DNA from: Mogibacterium timidum ATCC 33093
GTDB lineage: Bacteria > Bacillota > Clostridia > Peptostreptococcales > Anaerovoracaceae
Reading direction: 5' to 3'
Assembly: GCF_000525775.1 (NCBI RefSeq)
Contig: NZ_JALU01000015.1
Location: 38,823 to 102,822 of the forward strand
DNA length: 64,000 bases
Below, piece by piece: positions 37,919 through 47,659 of this stretch. Within the stretch, counting starts at the first letter, position 1; each line of letters starts with the position of its first letter. Made by a program: the position numbers and the translations under genes. The notes under the pieces are model-generated. The model searched no databases. It saw only the letters and a program-made list of their open reading frames with translations, and had not been told where the DNA came from.

Positions 37919-38983
37919 ATGTTTGACAAGCTAGATTTTATACTTGAGAAATACGAGGAGCTGTCCCGGAAGGTTTCGGATCCGGATGTCATTGCCAGGC
38001 AGAAGGAATGGCAGAGGCTGATGAAGGAGATGAGCGACCTCGAGCCAATCGTTAAGGAGTATACGGCTTACAAAAAGGCAAAGGAAGAGCTTGAAGAGGC
38101 AAAGGAAATTCTCGAGCTGGAGGACGACGAGGAGCTGCGTGAGATGGCTCGTGAGGAGCTTAAGTCCAACGAGGCTGCTATCGAGCAGTACACTGAGAGC
38201 CTCAAGATTCTGTTGCTGCCAAAGGATCCTAACGACGACAAGAACGTAATACTCGAGGTCAGAGCGGGTACCGGCGGTGACGAGGCAGCTTTATTTGGGA
38301 GCGACCTTCTCCGTATGTACCTCAGATATGCCGAGAGAATGCGCTGGAAGACAGAGCTCATCGAGAGCAACGAGACTGAAATCGGCGGAGTCAAGGAGGC
38401 TGTGCTGCTCATCAAGGGCAAGGGGGCATATTCCAGACTCAAGTACGAGAGCGGAGTTCACAGGGTACAGAGGGTTCCTGAAACGGAGTCGGGAGGCAGA
38501 GTTCATACCTCTGCAGCTTCAATCGCTGTGATGCCGGAGGTGGATGACGTCGAGGTCAATCTGGATCCCAACGATGTTCGCGTAGACGTATACAGAGCGT
38601 CAGGAAATGGCGGACAGTGCGTCAATACGACAGATTCGGCGGTAAGGCTCACGCACATCCCGACAGGACTCGTAGTAACCTGTCAGGACGAGAAGTCGCA
38701 GATCAAGAACAAGGACAAGGCTTTCAAGGTACTGAAGGCCAGACTGTATGACCTGATGCAGCAGGAACAGAACGACAAAATCGCTGCAGAGAGGAAGTCG
38801 CAGATCGGTTCGGGAGACAGATCTGAGCGTATCAGAACCTACAACTTCCCGCAGAGCCGCATCACCGACCACCGCATCAACCTCACGCTGTATAAGCTGG
38901 ACTCCTTCCTGGACGGGGATCTGGACGAGGTTATCGATGCGCTGATCACTGAGGATCAGGCTGAAAAGATGAGGGAATTCTAA
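37919..38983 (+). CDS. prfA: Peptide chain release factor 1
   Basis: 354-residue class I release factor for UAA/UAG. The coiled N-terminal domain is Glu/Lys-rich. The [10 protein letters not shown] motif leads to codon recognition by [12 protein letters not shown] (with the PxT tripeptide PET), and the GGQ motif lies in [15 protein letters not shown], where Gln is methylated by PrmC. The latter is encoded here in the YqhQ fusion at 28159-30090. ywlC follows 13 bp later, the usual order. Confidence 0.96.
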   Translation: MFDKLDFILEKYEELSRKVSDPDVIARQKEWQRLMKEMSDLEPIVKEYTAYKKAKEELEEAKEILELEDDEELREMAREELKSNEAAIEQYTESLKILLLPKDPNDDKNVILEVRAGTGGDEAALFGSDLLRMYLRYAERMRWKTELIESNETEIGGVKEAVLLIKGKGAYSRLKYESGVHRVQRVPETESGGRVHTSAASIAVMPEVDDVEVNLDPNDVRVDVYRASGNGGQCVNTTDSAVRLTHIPTGLVVTCQDEKSQIKNKDKAFKVLKARLYDLMQQEQNDKIAAERKSQIGSGDRSERIRTYNFPQSRITDHRINLTLYKLDSFLDGDLDEVIDALITEDQAEKMREF

Positions 38984-38996
38984 GGCGGGGCATCCA

Positions 38997-39989
38997 ATGA
39001 AGACACAGATTATTCTTCCGGACGAGGAAGGGATCGCCAAGGCAGGCCAAATCCTTCGTGATGGCGGTCTTGTGGCTTTTCCGACGGAGACAGTGTACGG
39101 GCTGGGTGCAAACGCTCTTGATCCCGTTGCGACCAGGCACATATATGAAGCTAAGGGCAGACCCGGCGACAACCCGATGATTGTCCATGTCTCCAACCTC
39201 GAGATGCTGAACGGAGTAGCTCGCGATTTCACAGATTCGCAGAAGGATATCATGTGGAAGCTGTGGCCGGGGGCTATAACATTCGTGCTGCACAAACATC
39301 CGGCAGTTCCGGATGTTACAACGGGCGGGTTGGATACGGTGGCAGTCAGATGGCCGGAGCGCAAGGAAGCGTCGGCAATTATTGAGGCAGCCGGGGTTCC
39401 GATCGCAGCGCCTAGTGCAAATCTATCGGGCAAGCCGAGTCCGACGACCTTTGAGGACGTTGCCGAGGATATGGACGGCCGTATTGATGCGATAGTTAAG
39501 GGTGAGCAGACTGTGATAGGCATAGAGTCTACAGTTCTGGATTTGACGTCTGATGTACCCACCATACTCAGACCGGGCTTTATAACCAAGAGCAGGATTG
39601 AAGAGGTTGTGGGTGGCGAGGTAAAATACGATCCGTCACTGTTTCAGAAGCCCGATTCGGATGACTTTCACCCGAAGTCTCCGGGTATGAAATACAAGCA
39701 TTATGCGCCAAAGGCGGATGTCAAGATAGTCGAGGGAGACAAGGCTGCTGTGCATGAGGCCATTGCTAAGCTGTCAGCGGAAGCAGTCGCAAGGGGTATC
39801 AAGACGGCAGTTCTGGACTATGAGGGCAAGGGCGATGAAGCTGCGGTCAGGTATTTTGCGAATCTCAGGCAGCTCGACAGAGATGGCGTAGATGTGATAT
39901 ACATCGCCTCATACGACTGGGATGAAGTCGGGTTTTCGGTAATGAACAGGATGGTTAAATCGGCAGGCTATGACATACTGGAAGTATAG
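38997..39989 (+). CDS. ywlC: L-threonylcarbamoyladenylate synthase (Sua5/YwlC type)
   Basis: 330-residue enzyme that makes threonylcarbamoyl-AMP for the t6A37 tRNA modification. The YrdC domain covers about residues 8-200, with FPTETVYGLGANA, AKGRPGDNPMIVH, PSANLSGKPSPT and IESTVLDL. A Sua5 C-terminal domain follows after the linker SPGMKYKHYAPKA. It follows prfA in the common Firmicutes order prfA-ywlC-rpiB-upp. The 175-bp gap after it shows no gene. Confidence 0.95.
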   Translation: MKTQIILPDEEGIAKAGQILRDGGLVAFPTETVYGLGANALDPVATRHIYEAKGRPGDNPMIVHVSNLEMLNGVARDFTDSQKDIMWKLWPGAITFVLHKHPAVPDVTTGGLDTVAVRWPERKEASAIIEAAGVPIAAPSANLSGKPSPTTFEDVAEDMDGRIDAIVKGEQTVIGIESTVLDLTSDVPTILRPGFITKSRIEEVVGGEVKYDPSLFQKPDSDDFHPKSPGMKYKHYAPKADVKIVEGDKAAVHEAIAKLSAEAVARGIKTAVLDYEGKGDEAAVRYFANLRQLDRDGVDVIYIASYDWDEVGFSVMNRMVKSAGYDILEV

Positions 39990-40164
39990 AGCTCTGCCGG
40001 ATTGGAAAATACCGGCGCAGCTATGTGTCATTATAGAGACGGTAATCCCGTAAATACGCGGTCAGTGCGCAGTCAGTACACGAATGATGCACAAGTTGTC
40101 AGAGCATACAGCTGTCTGCAGGTGTATAATAAAGGGGAATATTTGAAAATAGCAGGAGGAAGAT

Positions 40165-40593
40165 ATGAAGGTTGCCATTGGATGTGATCATGCAGGATAT
40201 CCGCTCAAGGTGGCGGTTGAGGACAAACTGCTTAAGGAGGGCTATGAGATTATTGATCTCGGCACGGATTCGACAGAGCCGGTGGACTATCCCGGCTACG
40301 GAAAGGCTGTAGGGGAGGCAGTTGCAAGAGGTCTGGCTGAAAGAGGCATTGTTATCTGCGGATCCGGAATCGGAATCTCGATCGCTGCCAACAAGGTTAA
40401 GGGCGTTAGATGTGCGCTCTGCACTTCTGTCGAGATGGCTGAGATGTCGAGGAGACATAACGATGCAAACGTACTGGCTATGGGCGCGAGGATGATCGAA
40501 CAGGATCTGGCATTCAAGATTGTAGACAGGTGGTTTGAGACGGGATTTGAGGGCGGCAAGCACCTTCGCCGCATAAATATGCTGGACGACTAG
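40165..40593 (+). CDS. rpiB: Ribose-5-phosphate isomerase B
   Basis: 142-residue RpiB/LacAB isomerase that interconverts ribose-5-phosphate and ribulose-5-phosphate. MKVAIGCDHAGYPLK contains the DHAG substrate-binding motif. A catalytic cysteine lies in IVICGSGIGISIAANK, and RRHNDANVLAMGARM carries the phosphate-binding residues. GGAGGAAG lies just before the ATG. It probably feeds PRPP metabolism together with upp downstream. Confidence 0.95.
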   Translation: MKVAIGCDHAGYPLKVAVEDKLLKEGYEIIDLGTDSTEPVDYPGYGKAVGEAVARGLAERGIVICGSGIGISIAANKVKGVRCALCTSVEMAEMSRRHNDANVLAMGARMIEQDLAFKIVDRWFETGFEGGKHLRRINMLDD

Positions 40594-40652
40594 CATATTC
40601 TGCACGTATTCGTATATACTAGTGAGTAAGTGAATTAACCAGGAGGATTACA

Positions 40653-41294
40653 ATGGCTAACAGAGAAGGCAAGGTATATGTGTTTGACCACCCGCTAATT
40701 CAGCACAAGACCGCACTTATGAGAAATGTAAACACTAGCGTGAAGGAGTTCCGAGAGCTCGCAACTGAGGTTGCTATGCTTATGGGCTTTGAGGCGACGA
40801 GAAATCTCCCTCTCGAGGAGTTTGAGATCGAAACACCTATGTGCAAGACTAAGGTTAGAATGCTGGAGGGAGAGGACATCGCAATTGTGCCGATCCTGAG
40901 AGCCGGTCTGGGCTTTGTAGACGGTATGCTTGCGCTCGTTCCGAATGCAAAGGTTGGACACGTCGGTCTGTACCGCGACCCGGAGACTCATCTTCCTGTT
41001 GAATATTATTGCAAGCTGCCTACAGACATCGAGAAGAGAAAGATTTTCGCTGTCGATCCGATGCTTGCAACCGGTGGAAGCGCTATCGCCGCAATCGATT
41101 CTATCAAGAACAGAGGCGGACACGCCATCGCCTTCATGTGCCTGATAGCGGCACCGGAGGGGATAGATGCTCTACATAAGGCACATCCCGATGTAGACAT
41201 CTATATTGCAGCTAAGGACGAGAGACTCAACGAAAATGCATATATTCTCCCGGGCCTGGGAGATGCAGGCGACAGACTGTACGGCACTAAGTGA
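40653..41294 (+). CDS. upp: Uracil phosphoribosyltransferase
   Basis: 213-residue pyrimidine salvage enzyme (uracil + PRPP to UMP). The PRPP loop is [28 protein letters not shown] and the C-terminal uracil-binding [17 protein letters not shown] are typical. AGGAGG lies 7 nt before the ATG. It follows rpiB by 59 bp. Confidence 0.97.
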   Translation: MANREGKVYVFDHPLIQHKTALMRNVNTSVKEFRELATEVAMLMGFEATRNLPLEEFEIETPMCKTKVRMLEGEDIAIVPILRAGLGFVDGMLALVPNAKVGHVGLYRDPETHLPVEYYCKLPTDIEKRKIFAVDPMLATGGSAIAAIDSIKNRGGHAIAFMCLIAAPEGIDALHKAHPDVDIYIAAKDERLNENAYILPGLGDAGDRLYGTK

Positions 41295-41362
41295 TCTCGG
41301 CAAGCTAATGACGTAAGGCCTGCGGCGAGAGCTGCAGGTTATTTAAGTAGAAGGGGGCTAAA

Positions 41363-42691
41363 ATGATACAGATTCCAGACAATGTGAGTAAGCACACTAA
41401 CGTATACGACGTGTTTGAAGAGAGAGGTCTTATCGAGCAGTGCACAGATCCTAAGGCTATGCGCGAACTGCTCGAAAGGGAGAAGATCAAGTTCTATGTC
41501 GGATTTGACCCAACCGCAGACTGTCTGCATGTTGGACACCTGATCCAGATTATCATTTTTGCATATATGCTCAAGTACGGACATACTCCGGTTGCTCTAG
41601 TTGGAGGCGGTACAGTTATGATTGGCGACCCTTCGGGCAGAACCGATCTGCGCCGCATGATGGACGTCGAGGAGATCGATGCAAATGGCAGAAAATTCAA
41701 AGACCTGTTTGACCGTTTCCTGCAATTCGACGACGAGTGGAAATACTTAGATAACGACGGCGTCAACAAGCCGGGTCATCAGAACAGGGAGCCTAAGCCG
41801 GGATTTGCCATCAGCACTAACAACGCACTGTGGCTCAGAAACCTTAACTACATCGAGTTCGTGCGTGAGATAGGATCGCTGTTTAACGTCAACGAGATGC
41901 TGAGAGCAGAGTGCTACAAGAGAAGAATCAAGGAGGGACTTACATTCCTTGAGTTCAACTACATGCTGATGCAGGGTTACGATTTCTATGTAATGGCTAG
42001 GGATTTCGGACTCAAGGCGCAGTTCGGCGGTAACGACCAGTGGTCCAATATCATCGCCGGTGTCAATATCGCCAAGAAGAGAGACAACCTCGATGTATAT
42101 GGCATGACATTTTCACTTCTCACCAAGAGCGATGGCGAGAAGATGGGCAAGACCTCAAGCGGTGCGCTCTGGCTGGATGAGAATAGAGTTTCCGTATTCG
42201 ATTTCTTCCAGTACTGGAGAAACGTTGCAGATGCAGATGTTAACAAGTGCCTGCGCATGCTGACATTCCTGCCAATGGACGAGGTTAACAGGTTGTCCTC
42301 GCTCGAGGGGGCGGAGATCAACAAGGCCAAGGAAATCCTGGCTTATGAGGTAACCAAGCTGGTTCACGGCGAAGATAAGGCGAAGAAGGCGCTCGAGGAT
42401 GCTCGCGCAGTATTCGCAGCCGGCGGTACTAACGCAGTGACAATGCCAACTGAGGAGATGGATAAGTCCGGCTTTGAAGGCGAAGGCTTCGGCCTCGCAA
42501 GTCTGCTCAAGGAACTGGGGCTCGCTCAGTCGAATGGCGATGCATTCAGAACAATCGAGCAGGGCGGTGTCAGGATCAACGGCGAGCAGGTTACAGACAG
42601 GAAGAGAAAAGTAACTCTCACGGATTTTGAGGGCGGCAAACTCACAATTCAGAAGGGCAAGAAGAAATTCGTTGCAGTAACGCTCAAGTAA
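41363..42691 (+). CDS. tyrS: Tyrosyl-tRNA synthetase
   Basis: 442-residue class I synthetase. YVGFDPTADCLHVGHLIQI contains the HIGH-type motif (HVGH). The KMSKS-type loop is KMGKTSSGALW. The C-terminal S4-like RNA-binding domain (about 375-440) has QGGVRINGEQV. The FNYMLMQGYDF and GGNDQWSNI segments give the tyrosine pocket. No T-box fits in the 68-bp upstream gap, so regulation by tRNA is not evident. A short GC-rich hairpin at about 42713-42735 (GCGCGC / GCGCGC) follows the stop and may be a weak terminator. Confidence 0.96.
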   Translation: MIQIPDNVSKHTNVYDVFEERGLIEQCTDPKAMRELLEREKIKFYVGFDPTADCLHVGHLIQIIIFAYMLKYGHTPVALVGGGTVMIGDPSGRTDLRRMMDVEEIDANGRKFKDLFDRFLQFDDEWKYLDNDGVNKPGHQNREPKPGFAISTNNALWLRNLNYIEFVREIGSLFNVNEMLRAECYKRRIKEGLTFLEFNYMLMQGYDFYVMARDFGLKAQFGGNDQWSNIIAGVNIAKKRDNLDVYGMTFSLLTKSDGEKMGKTSSGALWLDENRVSVFDFFQYWRNVADADVNKCLRMLTFLPMDEVNRLSSLEGAEINKAKEILAYEVTKLVHGEDKAKKALEDARAVFAAGGTNAVTMPTEEMDKSGFEGEGFGLASLLKELGLAQSNGDAFRTIEQGGVRINGEQVTDRKRKVTLTDFEGGKLTIQKGKKKFVAVTLK

Positions 42692-42786
42692 TGAGCAATT
42701 GACAGCATAAACGGGCGCGCAGCGATGCGCGCTCTATTTATTAAATCAAATCGCCACGCGGCAGCGTGACAGCTAGGAGAGACGAC

Positions 42787-43242
42787 ATGGTAGAACAGGT
42801 TAATCTTGAAGCGGTGAAGAAGGATGTTGTAGATGCATTTACGACAGGCTGCATGTGCTCCGAGTCGGTAGTTACAATAGCGAACAAGCACTGGGATCTC
42901 GGCATGAGCGATGACATAATGGCTATCGCAACCGGATTCCCATATGGATTTGGAAATGGCGGTAATGTGTGTGGAGCAGTGGCGGGAGCGACAATGGCTC
43001 TCGGCAAAGTCTTCGGACGTGTAATCCCCGGTGATCCGAGCTACGAGAAGTGCATCGCACTCGTGAGAGAACTCAACGACGAGGTGATAGCCGGCTTCGG
43101 CAGCGCACTGTGTCCGGAGCTGCTGGAGGGCTACGAGTTCAAGACTCCGGAGCGCAAGCAGCACTGTATCGAGATTGTGGTTGCAGTGATCGAAATCTTT
43201 GCACACATCATGGAGCGCGAATGCGGAGTGAAGGTCTGTTAG
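42787..43242 (+). CDS. C_GCAxxG_C_C family protein
   Basis: 151-residue member of the C-GCAxxG-C-C family. The defining cysteines are visible: CMCSESVV near residue 27, GFGNGGNVCGAVAGATMALG in the middle, EKCIAL, and ALCPEL and HCIEI later. Such proteins are thought to be redox proteins, sometimes with metal, but no reaction is established. AGGAGA lies 6 nt before the ATG at 42787, so an in-frame ATG seven codons upstream is not used. It follows tyrS; the 225-bp gap after it shows no gene. Confidence 0.85.
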   Translation: MVEQVNLEAVKKDVVDAFTTGCMCSESVVTIANKHWDLGMSDDIMAIATGFPYGFGNGGNVCGAVAGATMALGKVFGRVIPGDPSYEKCIALVRELNDEVIAGFGSALCPELLEGYEFKTPERKQHCIEIVVAVIEIFAHIMERECGVKVC

Positions 43243-43467
43243 AGGTTGTGACCGATTGACAGGTAAAAATATGCAGCATCAGTGACGGTGCGGAGTGGAG
43301 AGCTGTTGGAGGCTCGCGAGCAGAAGGTATCGGATGGCGGTAAAGGTGTGGCATGTGCGCTGTTAAATCGTAGATGATTATAGTAGATAAGATAATCGAA
43401 AAGCAGAGTATCAACAATTAAGGAGTACTATCAAGAGAGCTGAACAGAAAACAGAAAGAGGTGGCAG

Positions 43468-43803
43468 ATGGCTAACAAGAAGAATTCAAAATACGAGAAG
43501 CCGGGCGGCATGAAGAAGGGCAGAATTGGAGTCGGGATTTTCATCGTAGCGGCTGTAATTGCTGACACAGTGATGATTCGCGGATATATGAACGGTGGCA
43601 AGAGTGCAACTCTGGGGGCTATGATCATCCTCATGACGATAGTATATCTGACTGTTGCGGTAAGCCTTATCAGACTTATAATCAGGATGGAGAAGCAGAT
43701 GGCTGCCGACGAGCAGGAGCAGACAGAGGCGGAGGAGCAGGCTCAAAAGGCAGGCAAGGGTGCAGCCTACAAGTCGCTTAAAAAGAAGTCCAGGAACAAG
43801 TAA
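43468..43803 (+). CDS. Small membrane protein of unknown function
   Basis: 111 residues with a basic N-terminus (MANKKNSKYEKPGGMKKGR) and two predicted membrane helices, about 20-38 and 48-70. A Glu/Gln-rich then Lys-rich cytoplasmic tail follows (DEQEQTEAEEQAQKAGKG ... LKKKSRNK). AGAGGTGG lies before the ATG. I do not recognise the family. It stands alone between the C_GCAxxG gene and a LysR regulator. Confidence 0.65.
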   Translation: MANKKNSKYEKPGGMKKGRIGVGIFIVAAVIADTVMIRGYMNGGKSATLGAMIILMTIVYLTVAVSLIRLIIRMEKQMAADEQEQTEAEEQAQKAGKGAAYKSLKKKSRNK

Positions 43804-43890
43804 TTAGTTGCAGCAGGTTCAATAGACATTTGAAGCAGCTTGATAAAAATTAATTGTCAATCTAGCGGGGCACAATAAAAAGGTATAACA

Positions 43891-43918
43891 AAAGAGCGGG
43901 GATAATATCCTCGCTCTT
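43891..43918. terminator. Hairpin in the gap before the LysR gene
   Basis: AAGAGCG-GGGATA pairs with TATCC-CGCTCTT in the 43804-44079 gap. No T-run follows on the plus strand; the minus strand reads into CTCTTTTG. It probably ends transcription after the small membrane gene. Nothing else is seen in the gap. Confidence 0.4.
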
Positions 43919-44079
43919 CCTGTATGAATATTCTATGGATGGATCTTGTAATAACAGCAATTAACTTGAAATCACCCTTGCTGTACCTATATAATAGACC
44001 CTGGAACCCAACATGTAAAATTAATTAAAATGTGTTAATCAATAAAAAATTATAATAGCGGATTTCTGCTGGAGGGAAT

Positions 44080-44961
44080 ATGGAGAATCGTAATGTAGCT
44101 ACCTTTATCAAGGTTGTAGAGATGAATAACTTTACGAGAGCGGCTGAAAGCCTCGGGTACTCGCAGGCAGCTGTAACGGCGCAGATCAAGCAGCTGGAGC
44201 ATGAGCTGGGAGCGCCGCTTTTTGACAGAATAGGCAAGAGGATCAATCTCACCAGAGCAGGTGAGGCTTTCTTACCATATGCGTTCCGCCTGCTCAAAGC
44301 CGAGGATGAAGCGATAGCATGTATACGGGAGCAGGGCGATCTCAGCGGGACTCTCAGGATAGGCACAACATCCAGTCTCTCCATTGGAGCTTTGCCACAG
44401 GCCGCTATTGATTTTATCAAGGAGCATCCAAATGTAAATATCGTGATTCAGGTCTCGGACTTCACTAAGGATCTGCGCGAGAAGCTCATAGCCGGCACTA
44501 TGGATCTCGTATGGGCGATGACCGAACCGCCTAATCCTCAGAATTTCCAGCGCATACTGGAGAAGGACGTTCCGATTGTATTTGTTGCGCACCCTGATCA
44601 CCCGCTGGCGGGCAAGAAGGTGTCGCTGCGCAAGATCCTCGCCGAGCAGTTAATCGTTGCGGACAGGGAGGTCGGCTACACATACTATCTAAATAAATTT
44701 GCAAATGATATCGGGGTACAGCTTGAACCGGTACTTGAGATTGGTTCTGTGTCTGCAATCATCAATATACTTGAGGGGGGATATGGGGTATCTTATCTTC
44801 CGTATTTCGTAGTACAGCAGGCAATCGAGGATGGAAATTTGGCATTAATAGATGTTTCCTGCCCTGATCCGGAGCTTAAGAGCAATATTATATGTCATAA
44901 GGGTAAATGGATAGATCCGGTGATTAAGAATTTCATTGAATTTATAAATGAAAGAATATAA
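44080..44961 (+). CDS. LysR-type transcriptional regulator
   Basis: 293 residues. The winged helix-turn-helix is N-terminal (NFTRAAESLGYSQAAVTAQI, LEHELGAPLFDRIGKRINLT), and a periplasmic-binding-type effector domain follows (LRIGTTSSLSIGALP onward). GGAGGG lies before the ATG. LysR regulators often control a divergent neighbour, but none is present here. The nearest downstream genes are the LPXTG protein and the double-cubane operon, so the target is unknown. Confidence 0.9.
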   Translation: MENRNVATFIKVVEMNNFTRAAESLGYSQAAVTAQIKQLEHELGAPLFDRIGKRINLTRAGEAFLPYAFRLLKAEDEAIACIREQGDLSGTLRIGTTSSLSIGALPQAAIDFIKEHPNVNIVIQVSDFTKDLREKLIAGTMDLVWAMTEPPNPQNFQRILEKDVPIVFVAHPDHPLAGKKVSLRKILAEQLIVADREVGYTYYLNKFANDIGVQLEPVLEIGSVSAIINILEGGYGVSYLPYFVVQQAIEDGNLALIDVSCPDPELKSNIICHKGKWIDPVIKNFIEFINERI

Positions 44962-45031
44962 AAAGGTTGTATGCAAAAATATCACAAAGTCTATCAGACA
45001 TGATTTTATATGTTCCGAACAACGAATGTCA

Positions 45032-45086
45032 GCTACTATGTATTTTATTAATACATAGTAGCATATATATATATATATGCTAAAAT
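45032..45086 (+). promoter_or_regulatory. Inverted repeat, (AT)8 tract and -10-like element before the LPXTG gene
   Basis: GCTACTATGTATT (45032-45044) and AATACATAGTAGC (45050-45062) form a perfect 13-bp inverted repeat with a 5-nt loop. It runs straight into eight AT dinucleotides flanked by GC on both sides (45061-45080). TGCTAAAAT (45078-45086) then resembles an extended -10 element, about 45 nt before the gene. I see no good -35. Confidence 0.55.
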
Positions 45087-45130
45087 CTCCGTGTACGTTA
45101 TAAGTAATTAACAATTAAGAGAGGACGTTA

Positions 45131-46786
45131 GTGTTGATGAAAAAGGCAGTTAAAAAAAATATTAGCTTAATATTGACTCTTATGATCATATTAATACCGC
45201 TCTCAAATACATCAATTGTGTTTGCAGATGAAGATTTAAGCTCGCTTCATCCGGTGCATTATTTTATGCAAAGTAAGGGTGGAGGTGTGAATTTAGTTGA
45301 TAAAAGTGAAGAAATAAGGAAGGAAAATTATTGGGTTGACTTAAAATATTCAAAAGTGGAAAGCATTCCGGTAGTTGCGGGAAAATCTATAGAATATTTT
45401 AAAACTCTTGTTCCTAAATATGTGTTGGAACCTAAAGACACTGCTGTTAATCAGTATGCAAAGGTTAGCACAATGGTCGATTTTTATTGTGCTCCTGAGT
45501 TTGTAAATACGGGTATTATTTCAAAGTGGAGTGGGTTGAACATATTTCTTCATCCAAGGGAACCTCAAAGCAATCCGTATTTTCAGCAATTCTCCAAGAT
45601 TCCTGAAGATAGAACTAATCCACATAAGTTTAAACAAAGTGACATTTTAACTACTGAAGAAACTAGTAAGCCCTTAGAGAAATTGCAAGTTTTAGCCGAT
45701 ATAAAGGCTAAAGGCAGCATCGATTCAAAGAAAATAGACGAATATAAGAAAGGTGATCCAATTGACCTTGAGTTTTCTATGAATGCATCTTGGTTCAAGC
45801 GTTATATCAATGGATTCGCTTTGTTCTCAACTCAAGTAGGCGGTATGTCAGATGAGGGAATTCAGAAAATTTACAATCAGTATGCAATGTCAGATGCTCA
45901 ACTTGTTTTTACATTAGATATTCCTAATGGGGTAACTATTAGTAATAATCCAACTGCAAAGATAAGTGGATTAGATGGATTTACAGCAAATGTTTCAAGG
46001 GAAGGAAATACTTTGCTTGTAAAATTACGTAAAAATGAAAAGGCCAAAGTTTGCAAATGGAAAGACTTGATTGAAAAGATTAATTCCATAGATACAAGTA
46101 ACATTAATGTTAGTATTTCAGGATTAAAAGTTTCTAATGACTCAAATCAAGATTCTCAGATGACTATAAGAGGTACAGTTTCCGGATTCTATGACTTTGC
46201 TACTTCGCATACTGAAAAATTTTACCTTCCATCTCCCGAACATAACAATCATGAGGAGTTGGGTGCGGGACATGAAAATTGTGCGAGTAGGTATTATTGG
46301 TCATTTGCAGCAATCCAAGATCCTAGTGGACTGGATAAGGCGGCAGACTCAAATAAGCCAAACCGAATATCTTATACTTTCAAGATAAATAAGCCGGCTG
46401 ATAACACCGTAACTTTCAAGGATGGAAATGCTACACACGCAACCGTAAAGGTGGAAAACGGCAAATCAATTGATAACGATGCTTTAGTTGATCAATCGAT
46501 GCCAAGTGAGCCAACAAAGAGTGGTTATATTTTTAAGGAGTGGAATACTCAAAATGACGGAAAAGGAACTAAATTTACAGGTTCAACCATTGTTAACGAG
46601 GATATGACGGTATATGCTGTTTATAGCAAGAATGCAGTTCCGAACAAACCCGGCAAGCCGTCAAACAATAGTAAGTTACCAAAGACCGGTGATGATGTAA
46701 GTGTACCGTTGTATGTTGCGCTGTTAGTGATATCAGGAGTATTACTGTTGGCGGTATATTTCAGAAGAAGAAAAGATAATATATAA
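45131..46786 (+). CDS. LPXTG-anchored surface protein with InlB-type repeat
   Basis: 551 residues. A signal peptide (about 1-32, ending SIVFA) precedes a long unrecognised ectodomain. About 427-500 resembles a Listeria-Bacteroides (InlB B) repeat, with GYIFKEWNTQNDGKGTKF and MTVYAVY. The sorting signal LPKTGDD begins at 516, followed by a membrane segment and RRRKDNI, so sortase would link it to the cell wall. The start is a GTG with AGAGG 6 nt upstream; an ATG two codons later is possible. Its base composition is much more AT-rich than its neighbours, suggesting acquisition. No sortase gene is in the window. Confidence 0.88.
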   Translation: MLMKKAVKKNISLILTLMIILIPLSNTSIVFADEDLSSLHPVHYFMQSKGGGVNLVDKSEEIRKENYWVDLKYSKVESIPVVAGKSIEYFKTLVPKYVLEPKDTAVNQYAKVSTMVDFYCAPEFVNTGIISKWSGLNIFLHPREPQSNPYFQQFSKIPEDRTNPHKFKQSDILTTEETSKPLEKLQVLADIKAKGSIDSKKIDEYKKGDPIDLEFSMNASWFKRYINGFALFSTQVGGMSDEGIQKIYNQYAMSDAQLVFTLDIPNGVTISNNPTAKISGLDGFTANVSREGNTLLVKLRKNEKAKVCKWKDLIEKINSIDTSNINVSISGLKVSNDSNQDSQMTIRGTVSGFYDFATSHTEKFYLPSPEHNNHEELGAGHENCASRYYWSFAAIQDPSGLDKAADSNKPNRISYTFKINKPADNTVTFKDGNATHATVKVENGKSIDNDALVDQSMPSEPTKSGYIFKEWNTQNDGKGTKFTGSTIVNEDMTVYAVYSKNAVPNKPGKPSNNSKLPKTGDDVSVPLYVALLVISGVLLLAVYFRRRKDNI

Positions 46787-46798
46787 TGTAAAATATTA

Positions 46799-46830
46799 GG
46801 AGATGTCGCATCAAGAAATGCGACATCTCC
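46799..46830. terminator. Bidirectional terminator between convergent genes
   Basis: GGAGATGTCGCAT and ATGCGACATCTCC form a perfect 13-bp stem with a 6-nt loop, followed by ATTT. It lies between the LPXTG gene and the convergent dehydratase-activator gene. Confidence 0.8.
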
Positions 46831-46865
46831 ATTTACTGTTTCCGAGTTATCTTCGGATAATCTAA

Positions 46866-47630
46866 TTATTTTGCGATATTGCCGGCGAGTATCGCTGCCC
46901 CATATGCACCTGCATATCTCCCGTCCGGGAGGGGAGTTACAGTCCTGCCAAGTTTCTTAGACAAAAGTTCAGCAAAATACTCGTTTCCACTTAGACCGCC
47001 GGTTATCACGCATTTATCGGCAATAGACTTCTTCTGACACAGAGTAACGACCTTGGTTGCGACACTGTCTATTACACCTGCAGCTATCTCATCCTTAGGA
47101 CGCCCCTCTCCCATGTAATTGATAACTTCGGATTCTGCGAAAACCGTACAAATCGAGCTAATCGGTATAGGCTTTCCTTTTTGAGCCTCTTCAAAGAGCT
47201 CTTCGATTGTAAGTCCGAGTCGATTCGCCATAACCTCGATAAATTTGCCGGTTCCGGCGGCGCACTTATCGTTCATCAGGAAGTCGACTGCTCTGCCGTT
47301 CTGCACCAAGATGTACTTGGTGTCCTGTCCGCCGACATCGATAATCGAGCAGTCTTCCCTTCCGGCCATCTCATATCCGCCGCGCCCGTGACACGTAATC
47401 TCGGTGATTACCTTGTCAGCATAGTCTACAGAGATACGGCCGTATCCGGTCGCAACAATCTTGGCCTTATCGATATCAATGCCGCGCTCCTCCAGATTCT
47501 CCTTAATGATGCCGGCAGTGATCTTACTGTTCCAGCCTGTCGGGAGAACCTTGAAGCACGGCTTGTCATCATCGCCGATAATACATACCTTTGAAGCAGT
47601 AGAGCCAATATCAATTCCAATCCTGGTCAT
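46866..47630 (-). CDS. ATPase activator/reductase of a double-cubane or 2-hydroxyacyl-CoA dehydratase protein
   Basis: 254-residue ASKHA-fold ATPase of the HgdC/BcrAD family. MTRIGIDIGSTASKV is the phosphate-1 motif, DVGGQDTKY the second, and TGGLSGN is near the end. Two conserved cysteines, C123 (NDKCAAGTGKF) and C161 (ICTVFAESE), would bind one [4Fe-4S] cluster between the two subunits of a dimer. The family couples ATP hydrolysis to very low-potential electron transfer. It is the last gene of a leftward unit with the cluster protein at 47915-49186 and the DUF3343 gene. Confidence 0.9.
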   Translation of the reverse strand: MTRIGIDIGSTASKVCIIGDDDKPCFKVLPTGWNSKITAGIIKENLEERGIDIDKAKIVATGYGRISVDYADKVITEITCHGRGGYEMAGREDCSIIDVGGQDTKYILVQNGRAVDFLMNDKCAAGTGKFIEVMANRLGLTIEELFEEAQKGKPIPISSICTVFAESEVINYMGEGRPKDEIAAGVIDSVATKVVTLCQKKSIADKCVITGGLSGNEYFAELLSKKLGRTVTPLPDGRYAGAYGAAILAGNIAK

Positions 47631-47659
47631 AAAATACTCCTATATTTCGTATATTTTGT

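Noticed and set aside
38600..39589. 329-codon open frame on the minus strand
   Set aside because: It is antisense to prfA and ywlC, both clear conserved genes; the composition is a mirror of their codon use.
41295..41362. Possible T-box before tyrS
   Set aside because: Only 68 bp separate upp and tyrS, too short for a T-box leader, and no T-box consensus or terminator/antiterminator pair is present.
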